From positions 52,440,501 through 52,504,500 of the forward strand of contig CM060830.1 of NCBI GenBank assembly GCA_030762175.1: a stretch of DNA of 64,000 nucleotides. Reading direction: 5' to 3'. Below the pieces are notes generated by a model. The model made no database searches. It was not told where the DNA came from and was given only the letters and a program-made list of their open reading frames with translations. This document shows, piece after piece, positions 13,282 to 24,275 of the stretch. Position numbers and translations under genes: made by a program. This DNA is from Metallyticus violacea. Lineage: Eukaryota > Arthropoda > Insecta > Mantodea > Metallyticidae. Numbering within the stretch: the stretch's first letter is position 1; each line of letters begins with the position of its first letter.

Positions 13282-13580
13282 TCGGTTCTGTTGTTCTAAT
13301 GGTAACCATAATTGCCTCCTAAACCCATGATCGCCGGTTCGATCCCGGCCAGGTTCGATGGATGTTTTCGGGCGTAAAAATCGTAAGTATGGCTTCCTTT
13401 GGAAGGGAAGTAAAGCTGTGGGTCCTGTGTTGTACATATACAGCACGATAAAGAACCTCAAGCCTGAAAGTAGAGGCTTCTGAGCAAAATTAATTCGCCG
13501 TTTCATGCTCTGAATTGAATGGGACGCTGATGGCCTGAGATGTTAAAGAGCGTCCATAAATAAACAAATAAAATAATTGA
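13282..13580 (+). mobile_element. SINE-A copy 2
   Basis: Full-length copy: head with B box 'GGTTCGATCCC', body motif 'ggcttcctttggaagggaag', 3' block 'gatgttaaagagcgtcc', then an 'aaataaacaaataaaa' tail. Target-site duplication not convincing. Confidence 0.9.
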
Positions 13581-14044
13581 ATGAGAAAAATCTACAAAAT
13601 CATCTTTAATGTGCTTATAAATACTTATTGGAGCTGTAGATGTTGAAATTTTTGACTAAAAATGCAGTTTTAGATTGTAGTATTGTTGAATCTGGAAGAA
13701 AGGAAGAACTCATCAGATCAACAACTTAAAGAGAACGTATATAGTGCGGCTGAGTAATGATGTTCAGTGATTAATTATTCTGTTTCCTTTGCAACGAACA
13801 TTTTTCTTTTTCTTTTCCTCCTTGTCTCACTTGATATCATTGATATGGAACTACAAATACTTTTATATCCGTTATCCTATTGCTAATTTTGCATGGTTCC
13901 TATTGAAATACTTACATTTTTATAAAATGTTGATTTTATTCCAGATTTAATCTTTGGACGTTCCAACGTTTAGAAAATTAATAATAAATTATTTTCGACA
14001 ATAGATTTACATTTTTTTAGTTCAGCTTGATAGATAAAAGTACA
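13581..14044. other. unassigned AT-rich sequence
   Basis: Nothing recognised. Confidence 0.4.
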
Positions 14045-14738
14045 TATACAATATGTCCTGAAAAAGGTGCCAATATTTACAGAGACTTTAATGTGGAACA
14101 AACAAGAAAAAAAAAAAAAAAACCTATAAAGATGGATCCTAAAATCAATATCTTCTGAGTTATGATCTTATTTTGTTCTCCTCGCCTTGACCCTCTAGTT
14201 TTTTTTTTCTTTAGGGACATTTAAAGACCATGGTGTAATGCAATCCCCATAAATGATGTGCATACACTACAAGAACTGTGTTCAATGCCTGATGCAACCT
14301 GGCAAGAACCAGGATGTTCCAAAGAGTGTGCGATTCCATCAAACGTAGGGTGGAAGATTACAATGCAATGGATGGCGATCATATGTTTAAACAGTATATC
14401 AAAGTCAATAATGATGATTAATAGTGATGATAAACAATACAGTAGCAGACCATAACTCAGAAGATAAGTTTACGACCAATGGTTATGCGAACTTTTTCAC
14501 TTGTTTTGTTTCATGCCACCTCCTCTGTAACCTTTTGTGCAATGTTTCCTCATTTGTTTCTTGCCAAAGTGCTCGGAGCAGTATTGTTTTTTATTCCCCA
14601 CTTAGCATCTCACAAAATAAGACAATAACTTAGAAGATATTATTGTAGGACTGATATTTATATGATTTTTTTCTCTAGTTTTTGTTTCATACTACTCTCT
14701 CTGAAAATATTGGAACCTTTTTCAGGTCATTCTGTATA
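14045..14738. mobile_element. non-autonomous DNA transposon with ~43-bp TIRs
   Basis: The left end (14045-14087) contains 'cctgaaaaaggtgccaatat' and the right end (14694-14738), read as reverse complement, contains 'cctgaaaaaggttccaatat'. Similarity extends from 'atacaRaatg' through 'cagaga'. The interior of about 600 bp has an A tract at 14107-14122, a T tract near 14200 and no transposase. The family is not identified; the terminal repeats alone define it. Confidence 0.75.
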
Positions 14739-15133
14739 TTCAAAATGGAAAATACTTTTACATCGCAATATATATTTTTGTTTAGCTGTCTGACGGTTAA
14801 AATTGATTGTAAAAGAAAGTTATAAGAGTACAGTTTTTAAGAATATTGGGGGGAAATGCAACTACAACACTGGTTTTCAATCACAAGTGAGCTCACAGGT
14901 TTTTAGTTTGGTTATAATGTTCAGATTTGAAAACATACGCTAACTCTAAAGAGTATCGGAAGAAAGAGATGTAACTCGTATTTCTATGTCGTTAACTCTC
15001 TTTTGGCCATTTAGTGGTTTTGGTAAATAGTCGAGAATGAAAACAAAGGGTAGGGCACGTCTGATAAAATAATGCAGAACTGCGAGTTAAGTCTGATTTA
15101 GCTGATCCGTATGTATCAAAAATTAGTATATGG
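14739..15133. other. unassigned AT-rich sequence
   Basis: Nothing recognised. Confidence 0.4.
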
Positions 15134-15144
15134 TATTTAATACA

Positions 15145-15434
15145 CCGCTACCGGTGGTCGATGTCGTTAAGCGCGGACTCGTGAGCGGGAGGTCTGGAGT
15201 TCGAATCCCGCCAGGACCGTCCTTCCTGACTGAGGTTTTTTACAGGTTTTCCTCAGTCCTCATAAATGGTAAATGCCGGGGAAGTACCCTAAGCTTAACC
15301 CTGGAACGTTTCCTTCCTTAAAAAAAAATAATTTCCTAATATCTCATTTCGTTTCATGTATCATCAGTGTTCACCACCTGTGGTGTCCATGTAGTAAAAA
15401 CGGGCGTTAAACGCCATTCAAAAATACTTATTAC
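15145..15434 (+). mobile_element. SINE-B copy 2
   Basis: Full-length, with diverged head 'GGTGGTCGATGTCGTTAAGC', B box 'GTTCGAATCCC' and 3' block 'aaaacgggcgttaaacgcc'. The target-site duplication atttaataca occurs at 15135-15144 and 15435-15444, a perfect 10 bp. Confidence 0.92.
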
Positions 15435-15849
15435 ATTTAATACAGTTCATTCCTCGTTTGGGGAAGTAATGGATTTTAGCGAAAAGTTTTGTTTCATTAA
15501 TTTGTCCAGTCCTTCGTCTGGCGGCAAATGGGAAAGAAAAGTGTATTTTGAATATTAGTAAAATGTTTTGGGGTGAAGCTTTTGAGTGGGTGAGATAAAA
15601 CTATTGCGCTGGTTTCGCATTTGCATATACTTAGGATTGCTGTTATTGTTCTTTTAGGTTTATAGACGATGCACCACTTTTGTTTACAACTCAAGATATG
15701 TTCATGAACTTAAAACTCTTCCTTTTATTTTAATGTATATTATATTGAGTTTGAGGACTACTGGCATAGAACACAGCAGATAAAAGAACTAAATAAATGC
15801 TTTGTAGAAACGACTACAAAACAGAAATTAAAGTGGACACGCCAGGTTA

Positions 15850-16090
15850 AAAACCGCGATGATTCGGTTGAAGAGAACCACCTTGATAACGACTGCAAAT
15901 AGAGCTGGATGGTTCAGGCTGTAATGCTTCAGACTTCGTCACCTTTAATTCACTTTAGGCCAACAAGGTCGAAAGTACCAGGTGAGGTGAACTGGTGCGG
16001 CGTGATGGTGGCTTGCGCCTCATCTCCACCTCCCTGAGGTGCCCATTAGGGGTCCAGACTGAAGTACCGAAGTATTCTCCGTCCCTGCCA
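15850..16090 (+). mobile_element. SINE-C fragment
   Basis: The part 15964-16090 matches the 3' body of the SINE-C at 38225-38587 (there on the minus strand). Shared blocks are 'acaaggtYgaaagt', 'cgtgatggtggcttg', 'ctccctgaggtgccc' and 'ccgaagtattctcc'. The 61-codon frame at 15995-16180 is therefore repeat sequence, not a gene. The head is missing or too diverged to see, so the left limit is a guess. Confidence 0.65.
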
Positions 16091-16099
16091 GTCAAGTCC

Positions 16100-16725
16100 A
16101 ACGATCACAAACTAAAGTGTGTTCTCTTAAACGTCACATTTGCAAGTGCTTTTAATTGGATTTTTCGTGGCATTACATAAGTTATTTAAATGTAATTATG
16201 CTTGGTTATTTTTCATTTAGGTTCTTATATGATTAATGACTTTTTCCAGCGTTTTAGACCACCAGAGGGTGAAGGATAGGTTATTCCACATGTCTGGAAA
16301 CTCAGTCAAAATATTACTCTAACTGCTGAAGCTCTTTTGTTCTCACTGAATGTCATGTATTCTTTTTCAAAACGTTGTTAATAACGATGTTAGTATCTAT
16401 CATATACACTTACTGAAGATCTGCCCACCAAAATTTCCTGATCATCTGTCTCTTAGCGGCTCATGGCTTAATATAAATTCCGGATGAGAAAGATTGCAAG
16501 AAATGTCTTCGTTGTTTCAGATAGTTATTCTGATTCTTAATTTTCAATGTTTATTTCATTGCATTATCTGTATGGTGGATGAACTGCTGAATCTATGCAC
16601 AGTCAAGGTTGAAGAATAGAAGGGGAAAAGTTGACAAGTCCAAAAGTATCCATTGTTTGCTTTTCGACGTCTTTTAGTAACCCAGGTAGCATATCTGCAC
16701 ATAGTTTGACTGTACAGGATAAAAA

Positions 16726-16726
<1 letters not shown>
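16100..16726. other. unassigned AT-rich sequence
   Basis: Nothing recognised. Confidence 0.4.

Positions 16727-16798
<72 letters not shown>
16727..16798. repeat. (AAT)n microsatellite
   Basis: About 24 uninterrupted AAT units; long enough to be polymorphic. Confidence 0.97.
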
Positions 16799-17059
16799 CT
16801 GATAATTCCATAGAATACAACGATTTTTTTCTTACAGTTTCCTATTCTGTATTGGTGAATTTTTGCATATGTTTTACAGGCATTGTTTTGGTTCTACGTT
16901 GTTGATAACAATGTCTGTTAAAGTGGCATTTTAAAGCAATCTTTATTACTTTCAGATGTATAAAATAGCTTTACATTTATTATTTATTTACGTCCTAAAA
17001 TATACTGGAAAAAATATAAACCCAGCTTGTTTATCCTTTAACTTTCGAGCAGTCATTAG

Positions 17060-17575
17060 CCTACATTCATTCGCGAAGACTTTGGAGCAACGTGTTTTTA
17101 TGTGTAAATGTTAAAAATCAATTCGTTGCATTCACTGTTCGGAAGTTCCCTGAGCACTTGCCTCCTTCTAGAACTACAATTCTCGATCATATGAATAATT
17201 TTTACACTGTTGGTTCAGTTCTTTGGACATACGGCAATAAAATTGTTAACATTCTATCATTACAACTTTACATTATCTACTCAAAGTGATCCCGTAGCAG
17301 GTGTGCGTTATTGTGAGTGGTTTCTTTCATCAGTGATTGAAGCGTCAATCAACCCACAGCTTGTGTTCTTTTCAGACGAGACGTGGTTCTATCAAATCGA
17401 TTGTGTGAACACTCACAACACTCTCTATTGGTGTTCTGAAAATATAAATTGTATACAAGAAGTCCCTCTTTATGATAGGAAAATTGCAGTTTTGAGTGCG
17501 ATTAGCGCAAGACACACAAGGTCTAGCCGGCTGTGGCATATCCAGTTACCGAGACGCAAAATCCCATGCGAGCGG
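17060..17575 (+). mobile_element. DUF4817/Tc3-like transposase relic, internally deleted
   Basis: The N-terminal DNA-binding part reads 'KFPEHLPPSRTTILDHMNNF' near 17140-17200. It is joined directly to part of the catalytic domain, 'LVFFSDETWFYQ' (17363-17398, first catalytic Asp in 'SDET') and 'YWCSEN', 'EVPLYDRKIAVLSAISAR' (17425-17520). The linker between the DNA-binding and catalytic halves and everything C-terminal to 'SAISAR' are missing. The family is a Tc1/mariner-superfamily DDE transposase common in insect genomes. The open frame 17210-17578 survives by chance and lacks the other two catalytic acids. Confidence 0.75.
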
Positions 17576-17601
17576 TAAGAACTAATTCTGGAAGCCTTGT
17601 G

Positions 17602-17602
<1 letters not shown>

Positions 17603-17647
<45 letters not shown>
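17603..17647. repeat. (CA)n-(TA)n microsatellite
   Basis: About 16 CA units run into six TA units. A small AT hairpin follows (attacttttaatatatataataaaagtaat, split around 17655-17686). Confidence 0.9.
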
Positions 17648-17648
<1 letters not shown>

Positions 17649-18262
17649 AAATTATATTACTTTTAATATATATAATAAAAGTAATATTTTTGTTATTATA
17701 ACGTAATTATTGTTACAAATTATGGGGATAATCAGGACTTATCAGGACTTTCCTTTGTAAAAATTGTATTGACTATAAAATAAATCGAGTTTAGCAGTGC
17801 TATCCTTAAAGTTGTCTGTGTAACTTTTACAAATTGTTTGTTTTTGTTATGCTTTATTGTTTTAAAATAGAAGTAAAATATTGAATTGAATCTAGAGCTT
17901 TTTATTTTACTCTCGTGTAAAATGAGAGTAAAATGTGACTTATGAGTTTTTCCCCTGTACTTTTCAATTCTCATAATCATTTTCTTTCCAACCTCTGCTT
18001 ACCCATTCTCCTGCTGTTTCCTTTACTTCGCCATTCCTATCTTTCTCTTTACTTCTCAAACATCCCCAATTAAATTCCTCTTTCTTATATTCTCCCTTAT
18101 TGCAAAAAACTAAAATTTTAACTGAATAAAATAGGCCGCGAACTACCCTCGTCACATGCACGCATGCTGTGGAGTCAAGTAACACGCAGCATTATCTGAA
18201 CTAGAGCTGATAAAACACGGGTTAGCACAATGAGTGACAGTTGAAAGTGAAGAGACAGCCAT

Positions 18263-18372
18263 ATGATGTCCAACGTGTCAACAGTGCTATCTGGAGTGAT
18301 GTCGATGGGGATAGTAGCTGGGTTCGTGTCCGGGCTGTACTACCTCGTCGTCACTGGCATTAGATGGGCAGG
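18263..18372 (+). CDS. candidate first coding exon of an unidentified membrane protein
   Basis: An ATG at 18263 opens 36 codons plus two bases and then meets a consensus splice donor, CAGG|GTAAGTAC, at 18373. Without splicing the frame stops at once (GGG TAA). An in-frame stop at 18248-18250 fixes the start; a second ATG follows immediately. The peptide starts MMSNVSTVLSGV and continues with a hydrophobic, Gly-rich stretch of about 20 residues (13-32, 'MSMGIVAGFVSGLYYLVVTG') before 'IRWA', so it looks like a signal anchor or first transmembrane helix. Third codon positions are mostly G or C, unlike the AT-rich surroundings. The next exon was not found downstream in the window. The protein is not recognised. 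It could be a chance frame, but donor quality and codon bias argue for a real exon. Confidence 0.5.
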
Positions 18373-18379
18373 GTAAGTA

Positions 18380-19755
18380 CTACCGTTGAACCTCTCACAA
18401 ATTTCTTAGAATGAACATGTCAGCAAATTACCTATAGTTGTGTACTATGCATTTGTTTTTAAATAAAAATCTTTTTTAATAGATCTTAAGCGGATTATGA
18501 AAGGCCTATCATCGTAATGTTAATTTTACCCACTTCATTTCCATTTTCTCATGAACTATTAAAGCTAATGAAATGAAACTTTGATTTTACATATTATCAC
18601 TACTATACTATGACTCTGAATCAAATTATAAATTATTAGCAATTGTACGCGTTTTTCGGAATTTTTTCCCAACATTTTATTTTTTTCATGTTAACACTTT
18701 TTATCTACACTTAGCCATAATAGATCCACATCATCACAATAACATCATAAATAAGAGTTTCAAAGTGATAACTTATACATATCCTAAAAAACCGAGTAAC
18801 TTACTCAAAAGATGTAGTTTTTCAATAATTGCAGAAAAAATGTTTTTACAGAAAAATAACTTTTCGAGGGAAACACCAGCTTAAATCCTCCAGCACTGTT
18901 AAGACAACAAAGAATGATGTCATGAAAGTAAATGCTACCAACTTATGAAATACACTTTTTCTATCATTAAAGACAAACTACAGTACGTTAGAGCAAATAG
19001 TTCATGATATATAGACTTTTAACTTTAAAAAAAGGCTTCTGAAGGGACATAATTAAAAAATTATTAAATATACTTATAATAAAGTAACATCAATGAAAAC
19101 CGTATCAAAATAAACACGAATGTTAAATGGTACAAAAAACAAAAATATTATTTGTGACCTCCCTCCTTTAATACCTCCCTTGAGATATATCATAATGTTC
19201 TATAATTGCACCTTATTTATAATTTAACCTATGCCAAAACTGTATAAAAGTGTGCTCATAAGTGAGACTTTTTTTCCTGTCATGTGATGTATATTTGTAA
19301 TGAATGAATTATAGCGCAGGGAAAACTAGGCACCTTATGTTTGTCATCATTCTCTGCAAAAACTACATTTGTTGTCACTTTCTTCCATTGTAATACATAT
19401 AGGTTCAAAACCTAACAACCTATTATAACATATTTTAATAGTATAATGTAAACTTCAGTATGGGAAATTTTTCACAATAGCTGTTCAAAATGTGCAACAA
19501 ATGTTTAAATAAAAATTATAAATATAATTATGATGAATGCCTATAAATATCGCTTTAGGGATTTCATTCTATTTAAAATGCTTACTCTGTGAAGTTATTT
19601 GTCAGGTTTATGCTCCACGCCCCAGAATTAAATATAAAATAAAAATGAAGTAGCCCGAAGTAATTCAGTGTCTAATGTAGCCTTCATCTACAGTGAATAA
19701 GAGAGAGAAAATTGTCGGGCATAAGTTAGCATTTTTATTTTAATGTTTATATTCT
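18380..19755. other. AT-rich sequence, possible intron
   Basis: No repeat or exon recognised. If the exon at 18263-18372 is real, this is the start of its first intron. Confidence 0.4.
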
Positions 19756-19759
19756 CACT

Positions 19760-20465
19760 GAGAGCATAAAATGATGCCGTATTTAAAACTGATAATAATG
19801 GCCCTTAGTGACGATATTTTTCTACGGATTTTCTGTATTTCATCTATCTTTTCTTCCTTAAGAACACGGCGGTTTGGGTCGAACCTATTGGTGTAACAAT
19901 GCTTGCCTTGTAGACCCAAGATCGCAGGTTCAATCTCTGCCAAGGTCGATAGATTTGTTCAGTATGGTTTCCTTCGGAAGGGAAGTAAGGCCGTGGGTCC
20001 ATGTCGTAGATTTACGGTACGATAAAGAACCTCAAACCTGAAAGAAGAGGCGACTGAGCAACATTTATCGGCTGTTTCACGCCCTGAATTGAATGGGACG
20101 CTGATAACCTGAGATGTTAAAGAGCGACTGCAAATAAATGAAATCAACAAACCAACAGCGGTTTACGTAACATTTATTGTCATTGAAAGCCCTGTCTCTG
20201 GTAACTTTTTAACAAGTTGTCGAACAGTTTCTCTACCTGGAACACGATTGCCAGGATATTTTCTTGCGAATCATCTTACAACTTATGTGCATACAATGAA
20301 AGCACCGAACAACACTAGCGTACAAGCACTGGTTGACAAATCTTCCCTAAGACTAATTACAAGCTACTAGCTGCACATACGTTAAACGGCCTTGACTACT
20401 AGTTTCCCCTAGTATGCAGCCGCACTCTTCTGGCCTATAACTCAAATAACCTCACTGTATTTCTT
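19760..20465 (-). mobile_element. DUF4817/Tc3-like transposase relic split by SINE-A
   Basis: Read on the minus strand from 20462, an end starting 'gaggttatttgagttat' is followed by the N-terminal DNA-binding part 'RKYPGNRVPGRETVRQLVKK' (about 20270-20210), then 'RRVLKEEKIDEI' (about 19875-19840) after removal of the SINE at 19876-20150. These are the helix-turn-helix and linker of the transposase; the catalytic part is absent. The relic at 55080-55740 is a second copy, sharing the same end and the block 'gattgccaggatattNtctt'. Confidence 0.7.
19876..20150 (+). mobile_element. SINE-A copy 3, inserted in a transposon
   Basis: Complete but diverged copy: head 'ATTGGTGTAACAATGCTTGC', B box 'GGTTCAATCTC', body 'tggtttccttcggaaggg', end 'gatgttaaagagcg'. 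The flanking duplication is approximate ('cggcggttt' at 19867-19875, 'cagcggttt' at 20156-20164). Confidence 0.88.
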
Positions 20466-21836
20466 TACTTTGCCACTCTTTGTCCAGACATTGCCTTTAG
20501 TTTCTTCTCTATATATTTTTTTAATTGTTTCTTAAAAACTTTTGGCATATATCCTTACGCAAAACAGTTTTTTATAAAACGATTGTGCTAGCTGTAAACT
20601 TACATTTTGACATACAAAGAATTTTAAAAAGTTGTTTTTATAACAATATATAACAATTACGAGTAGAATATTCAATGTAAAATTTTATATTCTGTACAGC
20701 TAACGATGGATCCAAGCCGTATTCCTATATTTGAACCTGTCCAAATTACTATGTATATTGGACATCTCTTGTGGTTTTTAACTTGGACACTTTCTACAAA
20801 TCTGCCATCAGTTTAAGTCTGTATGCTATTGAATTTCGTATTTTATAAATGGAGTCTGTCTAAGGATGAGAACTAGAGAAAAATAATGCAAGAGGAATAT
20901 GATATTTTTTAAATCAACATTTTCCAACATAAGCGCAAACGTGACTTTAATCAACTAATTAATTAATAATGAAAACTAAATTTTTTGCATTTGTCAGAGC
21001 ACGAACACTGCAATCGGTGGGTATTCCTGTAAGAAAAAAACAAAAGAAATTGCTGAACAATTGAACATCTACATTCTCAACCAGCAATGAACAATACCGC
21101 ATTAGGTAGAGCAGTTTTCTTTTCGTGAACCATAGGTGTCCAAGTTGGATAGGTTTTACGTAAAGCTACAAAATGAGCAAACACTTTTACTTTCTGCATG
21201 TAATAGCATTTTATTTATGAGAAAACATCTGTATTTTACTAACACCGGTTCAAACGCTTTAATCTCGAAACAGCACTTACGGCCCACCCCCACGGAAATG
21301 TAAATACAATATAATATTTGTGTGCAAACCTAATCATAATATTTTAGTAATGTTGATATCATATAGGTATATATGTGTATAATTTGGCATAACTTTAACA
21401 TGTGAATTGTAAGTCTACAAAAGAGAAACTTCTCTGGTGTTGTCTGTTTATAGTAGTTTGTAAACCCAGAGAGACCATAAAACTCTATACAAAGGGTAAG
21501 AGTAAACCCGAGGGTCAAGTGTGATGCCACTTTTAAAAGGACTGTCGTTAGAGGTTCAATAATCCCCAGGACTTTAAATTTCGTTAGGGCTTTGAACCCG
21601 ATGGCAGTTGTACAGTTGGCCTTTGAACTAGCCAATGTCAACAAGAGTTTTAAACTTTCAATAATAACGAATGGCACGTATTGACAGGTGAACTCAAACC
21701 AACCAATAATAAATGTATATTTTAAACTTTTAAACCAAGATGCGAGAGTGCGCTTGCTTGGGTGAACCCCTTTGGCGTCGTCAAGCCAACGATTAATGGA
21801 TTTGAATTTGGTATGTAAGGAGACATTTGCCTTGCT
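20466..21836. other. unassigned AT-rich sequence
   Basis: No element recognised. A 115-codon minus-strand frame at 21330-21677 has no known domain and no splice context that I can defend. Confidence 0.4.
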
Positions 21837-21990
21837 GGGACACTCATCTTTTAAGTTCTACATGCCGCAGCACTCATCCGCAAGTTTTACACGCGAGACA
21901 CACTCAGATAACAAGTTATACTTCAGACGCGGGCACACATTTTAAGTTTCACATTATGCGGGAACACTTCTGCTAAGTTCTACATGTGTG
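21837..21990. repeat. diverged ~30-bp minisatellite, five units
   Basis: Five imperfect units of the pattern 'gggacactcat..taagttctacatgc' follow one another: they begin near 21837, 21870, 21899, 21931 and 21960. The core is 'aagttYtacaY' preceded by a 'cacactc'-like block. Confidence 0.6.
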
Positions 21991-22519
21991 GAGATATATG
22001 TTGAGGCATTCAAAATAAATTCTATTTCCGACGCAGTTTTCAGATTCAGTTTATACCAGTGGAAATCACGGAAGATAAGTTTATATTCGATATAGATAAA
22101 CTCTATCGTACGCAAAACACTAGAGGACGCGAAAGATGTTGAGCATATATTCTCATCATAAGGTTATTTATACTAGTAGTCTCCTATCGCAGTCCTGTTG
22201 AATATGAACCATTAAATAGCCAAATAATCCCCTGAGAAATTGTTGTCACCGAAGACTAAACAACTACATACCAAACCGCTTCATAATTTGGTCGCCCTAC
22301 ACGGGGCACTCAGCTGAAGTCAACTAAACCCCTTCCTTCTATTAGACATTTTGGTTAAAAATAATACAAGGGTAAGGCATTAAATTACAAATACATGTGG
22401 GGTACTGCACATCTGAATGAGGCACCTGAGGCTATTGACAATAGATGGCAGCATTATTCCGGTGACAATTGGTGACATTCGACACGAGACAATTGACGAA
22501 ACAGCCGTTGCTAGATGGT

Positions 22520-23450
22520 AGCCCCTCTGAGCGAGTGTACAACCCTCGATCAGAGCTCCGTTGTGCAATTTTTGTGAACAAAGGGTATAGAATTAAAGAA
22601 TATCTTTCCCATCTGCGATGAGAAGAGCCTGTCACGTCAAACTGTTTAAAACTGAGTGCAGAAATTCTCTGAAGGGCGGACACTTGTCGAAGACAAACAT
22701 CGCGTCGGCCGGCCAACGAGATTGCCACAGAGGCAAATCTGCATCAAGTTGAAGACTTAATCCGGCCCGACAGAAGAGCTACTACAGACATTATAGCCGC
22801 TGCTATTCGTACGGCATGACCTATCTCATAATGCACGACAGGTTGGATTTCACAAATTATGTGCAGATGAATGCAGCATATGCTGATCCACAAAACAAAG
22901 CTCAAAGAATGGGTCTGACATTACAGCACCTCAATCATATCATGATGAAGGACATGCTATGCTAACCCGAATTGTCACCGGTGAAAAGTTTTGGGTTCAC
23001 TATCACTAGCCCAAGTCAAAGCGTGCGTAAATGCAGTGGATACATTCTGCGTCGTCTGCGAAAAAAAAGTTTAAAGTTTCACCAAACGCCCGAAAAGTGA
23101 TTCACGGTTTTCTAGGATCACGAAGGTATACTGCTCATCACATTCCAGCCTCAAGTACACTATGTAAATGCCGACCCCTACTGTAACATCCTCAGAAAAC
23201 TTGGTAATGCCACTGAATGGAAGCCACCAGAACCCCTCACCAAAGGCGTGTTGCTCTTGCGTGACAACAAGACAAATGAGACGCCGCAAAATTTAAAATA
23301 GAAAGCATCCTCCATACAACCTCGACCTTGTTTTAATTTGTTCGGCCCTCTTAAGTATTCAGGCGAACATTTTCGCGACGATGAAATTGTAGAAATGGAG
23401 GTGACCGACAGCAGCCCAAAGAATTTTATGCTGCTGTATTTTAGGGGCTT
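22520..23450 (+). mobile_element. mariner transposon relic, copy 4
   Basis: Sense-strand mariner transposase in fragments. Visible in order: 'QKFSEGRTLVEDKH' (about 22655-22700), 'VEDLIRPDRRATTDIIAAA' (22752-22805), 'RMGLTLQHLN' (about 22906-22935), 'RIVTGEKFW'-like first Asp block near 22970-22995 (the Asp codon is lost, leaving 'TGEK'), 'SPNAREKV'-like sequence near 23080, and a C-terminal 'HPPYNLDLV..FGPLK' block near 23305-23350. Many stops and indels. It belongs to the mariner branch with 'QDRRITI' and 'DEGHAMLTRIVTGDEKW' signatures, different from the copy at 24276. Confidence 0.8.
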
Positions 23451-23598
23451 GTGAAATGATGGCGGTGCAAATAGATTATGTTGAGAAAATTATTTTTCAT
23501 GTCAGTATTGTTAATAGTTTAAATTCTATGTTTATTTGTAGCTTACGTAATGACTTTCCCTCGTGTTATTTACCCGGAAAACGGTTTTATCTTTTGGG

Positions 23599-23599
<1 letters not shown>

Positions 23600-23671
<72 letters not shown>

Positions 23672-23705
23672 CAGTATTATTAATATTAATAATAATAACA
23701 ACAAC

Positions 23706-23794
<89 letters not shown>
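23600..23794. repeat. facing (TTA)n and (AAT)n tracts
   Basis: A TTA tract (23600-23670) is followed by about 35 bp and then an AAT tract (23706-23794). The two are complementary, so the whole is one inverted repeat with arms of about 70 bp. Frames through it give runs of Ile, Tyr, Leu and Asn and are not genes. Confidence 0.95.
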
Positions 23795-23795
<1 letters not shown>

Positions 23796-23799
23796 TCAA

Positions 23800-24273
23800 T
23801 TCCTCACCCTATATTGCAATATTTAGATAAGAATATAATTCATTTGTTTTTCCTTTAATTTATATATAAAAATAAAGCTATCTATTAAAATAACTAAAAT
23901 AAATACAAAATAGGAACCTTAAAAATAAAAGCATAGTTGCTGCCTTTTCTAAAACGCTTTCGCCAACAAATTCATTTTCTTGCTACAGTTTTCTTAAATT
24001 CTATTATTAGTGATACACTAAAAGTAATTTATAGTAAGGGAATATATGATGGTAGGCATATGCATGTATTTGCCGTAGAGTGTGGGCTGTAGGTATAATA
24101 TTACACATCAGTATTCTCTATTTTAGTTTCCTCTTTTTCTGTTTTTTCGTTTTATTATTATTTTGATATAAATGTTCCTTGATTTTCTTATTAATTTCTC
24201 TTTCAAGTTTTATGGTCTTTGGTTTGGTACTTTAATCAGCACAAACAGTAAAGAATTTAAATTAGACGAATGA
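23800..24273. other. unassigned AT-rich sequence
   Basis: Nothing recognised. Confidence 0.4.
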
Positions 24274-24275
24274 TA

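Noticed and set aside
21330..21677. 115-codon minus-strand frame as a possible gene
   Set aside because: No recognisable domain, no convincing splice sites or codon bias; left unassigned.
23456..23858. Three overlapping frames with long Leu, Tyr, Ile and Asn runs
   Set aside because: They are translations of (TTA)n/(AAT)n microsatellites.
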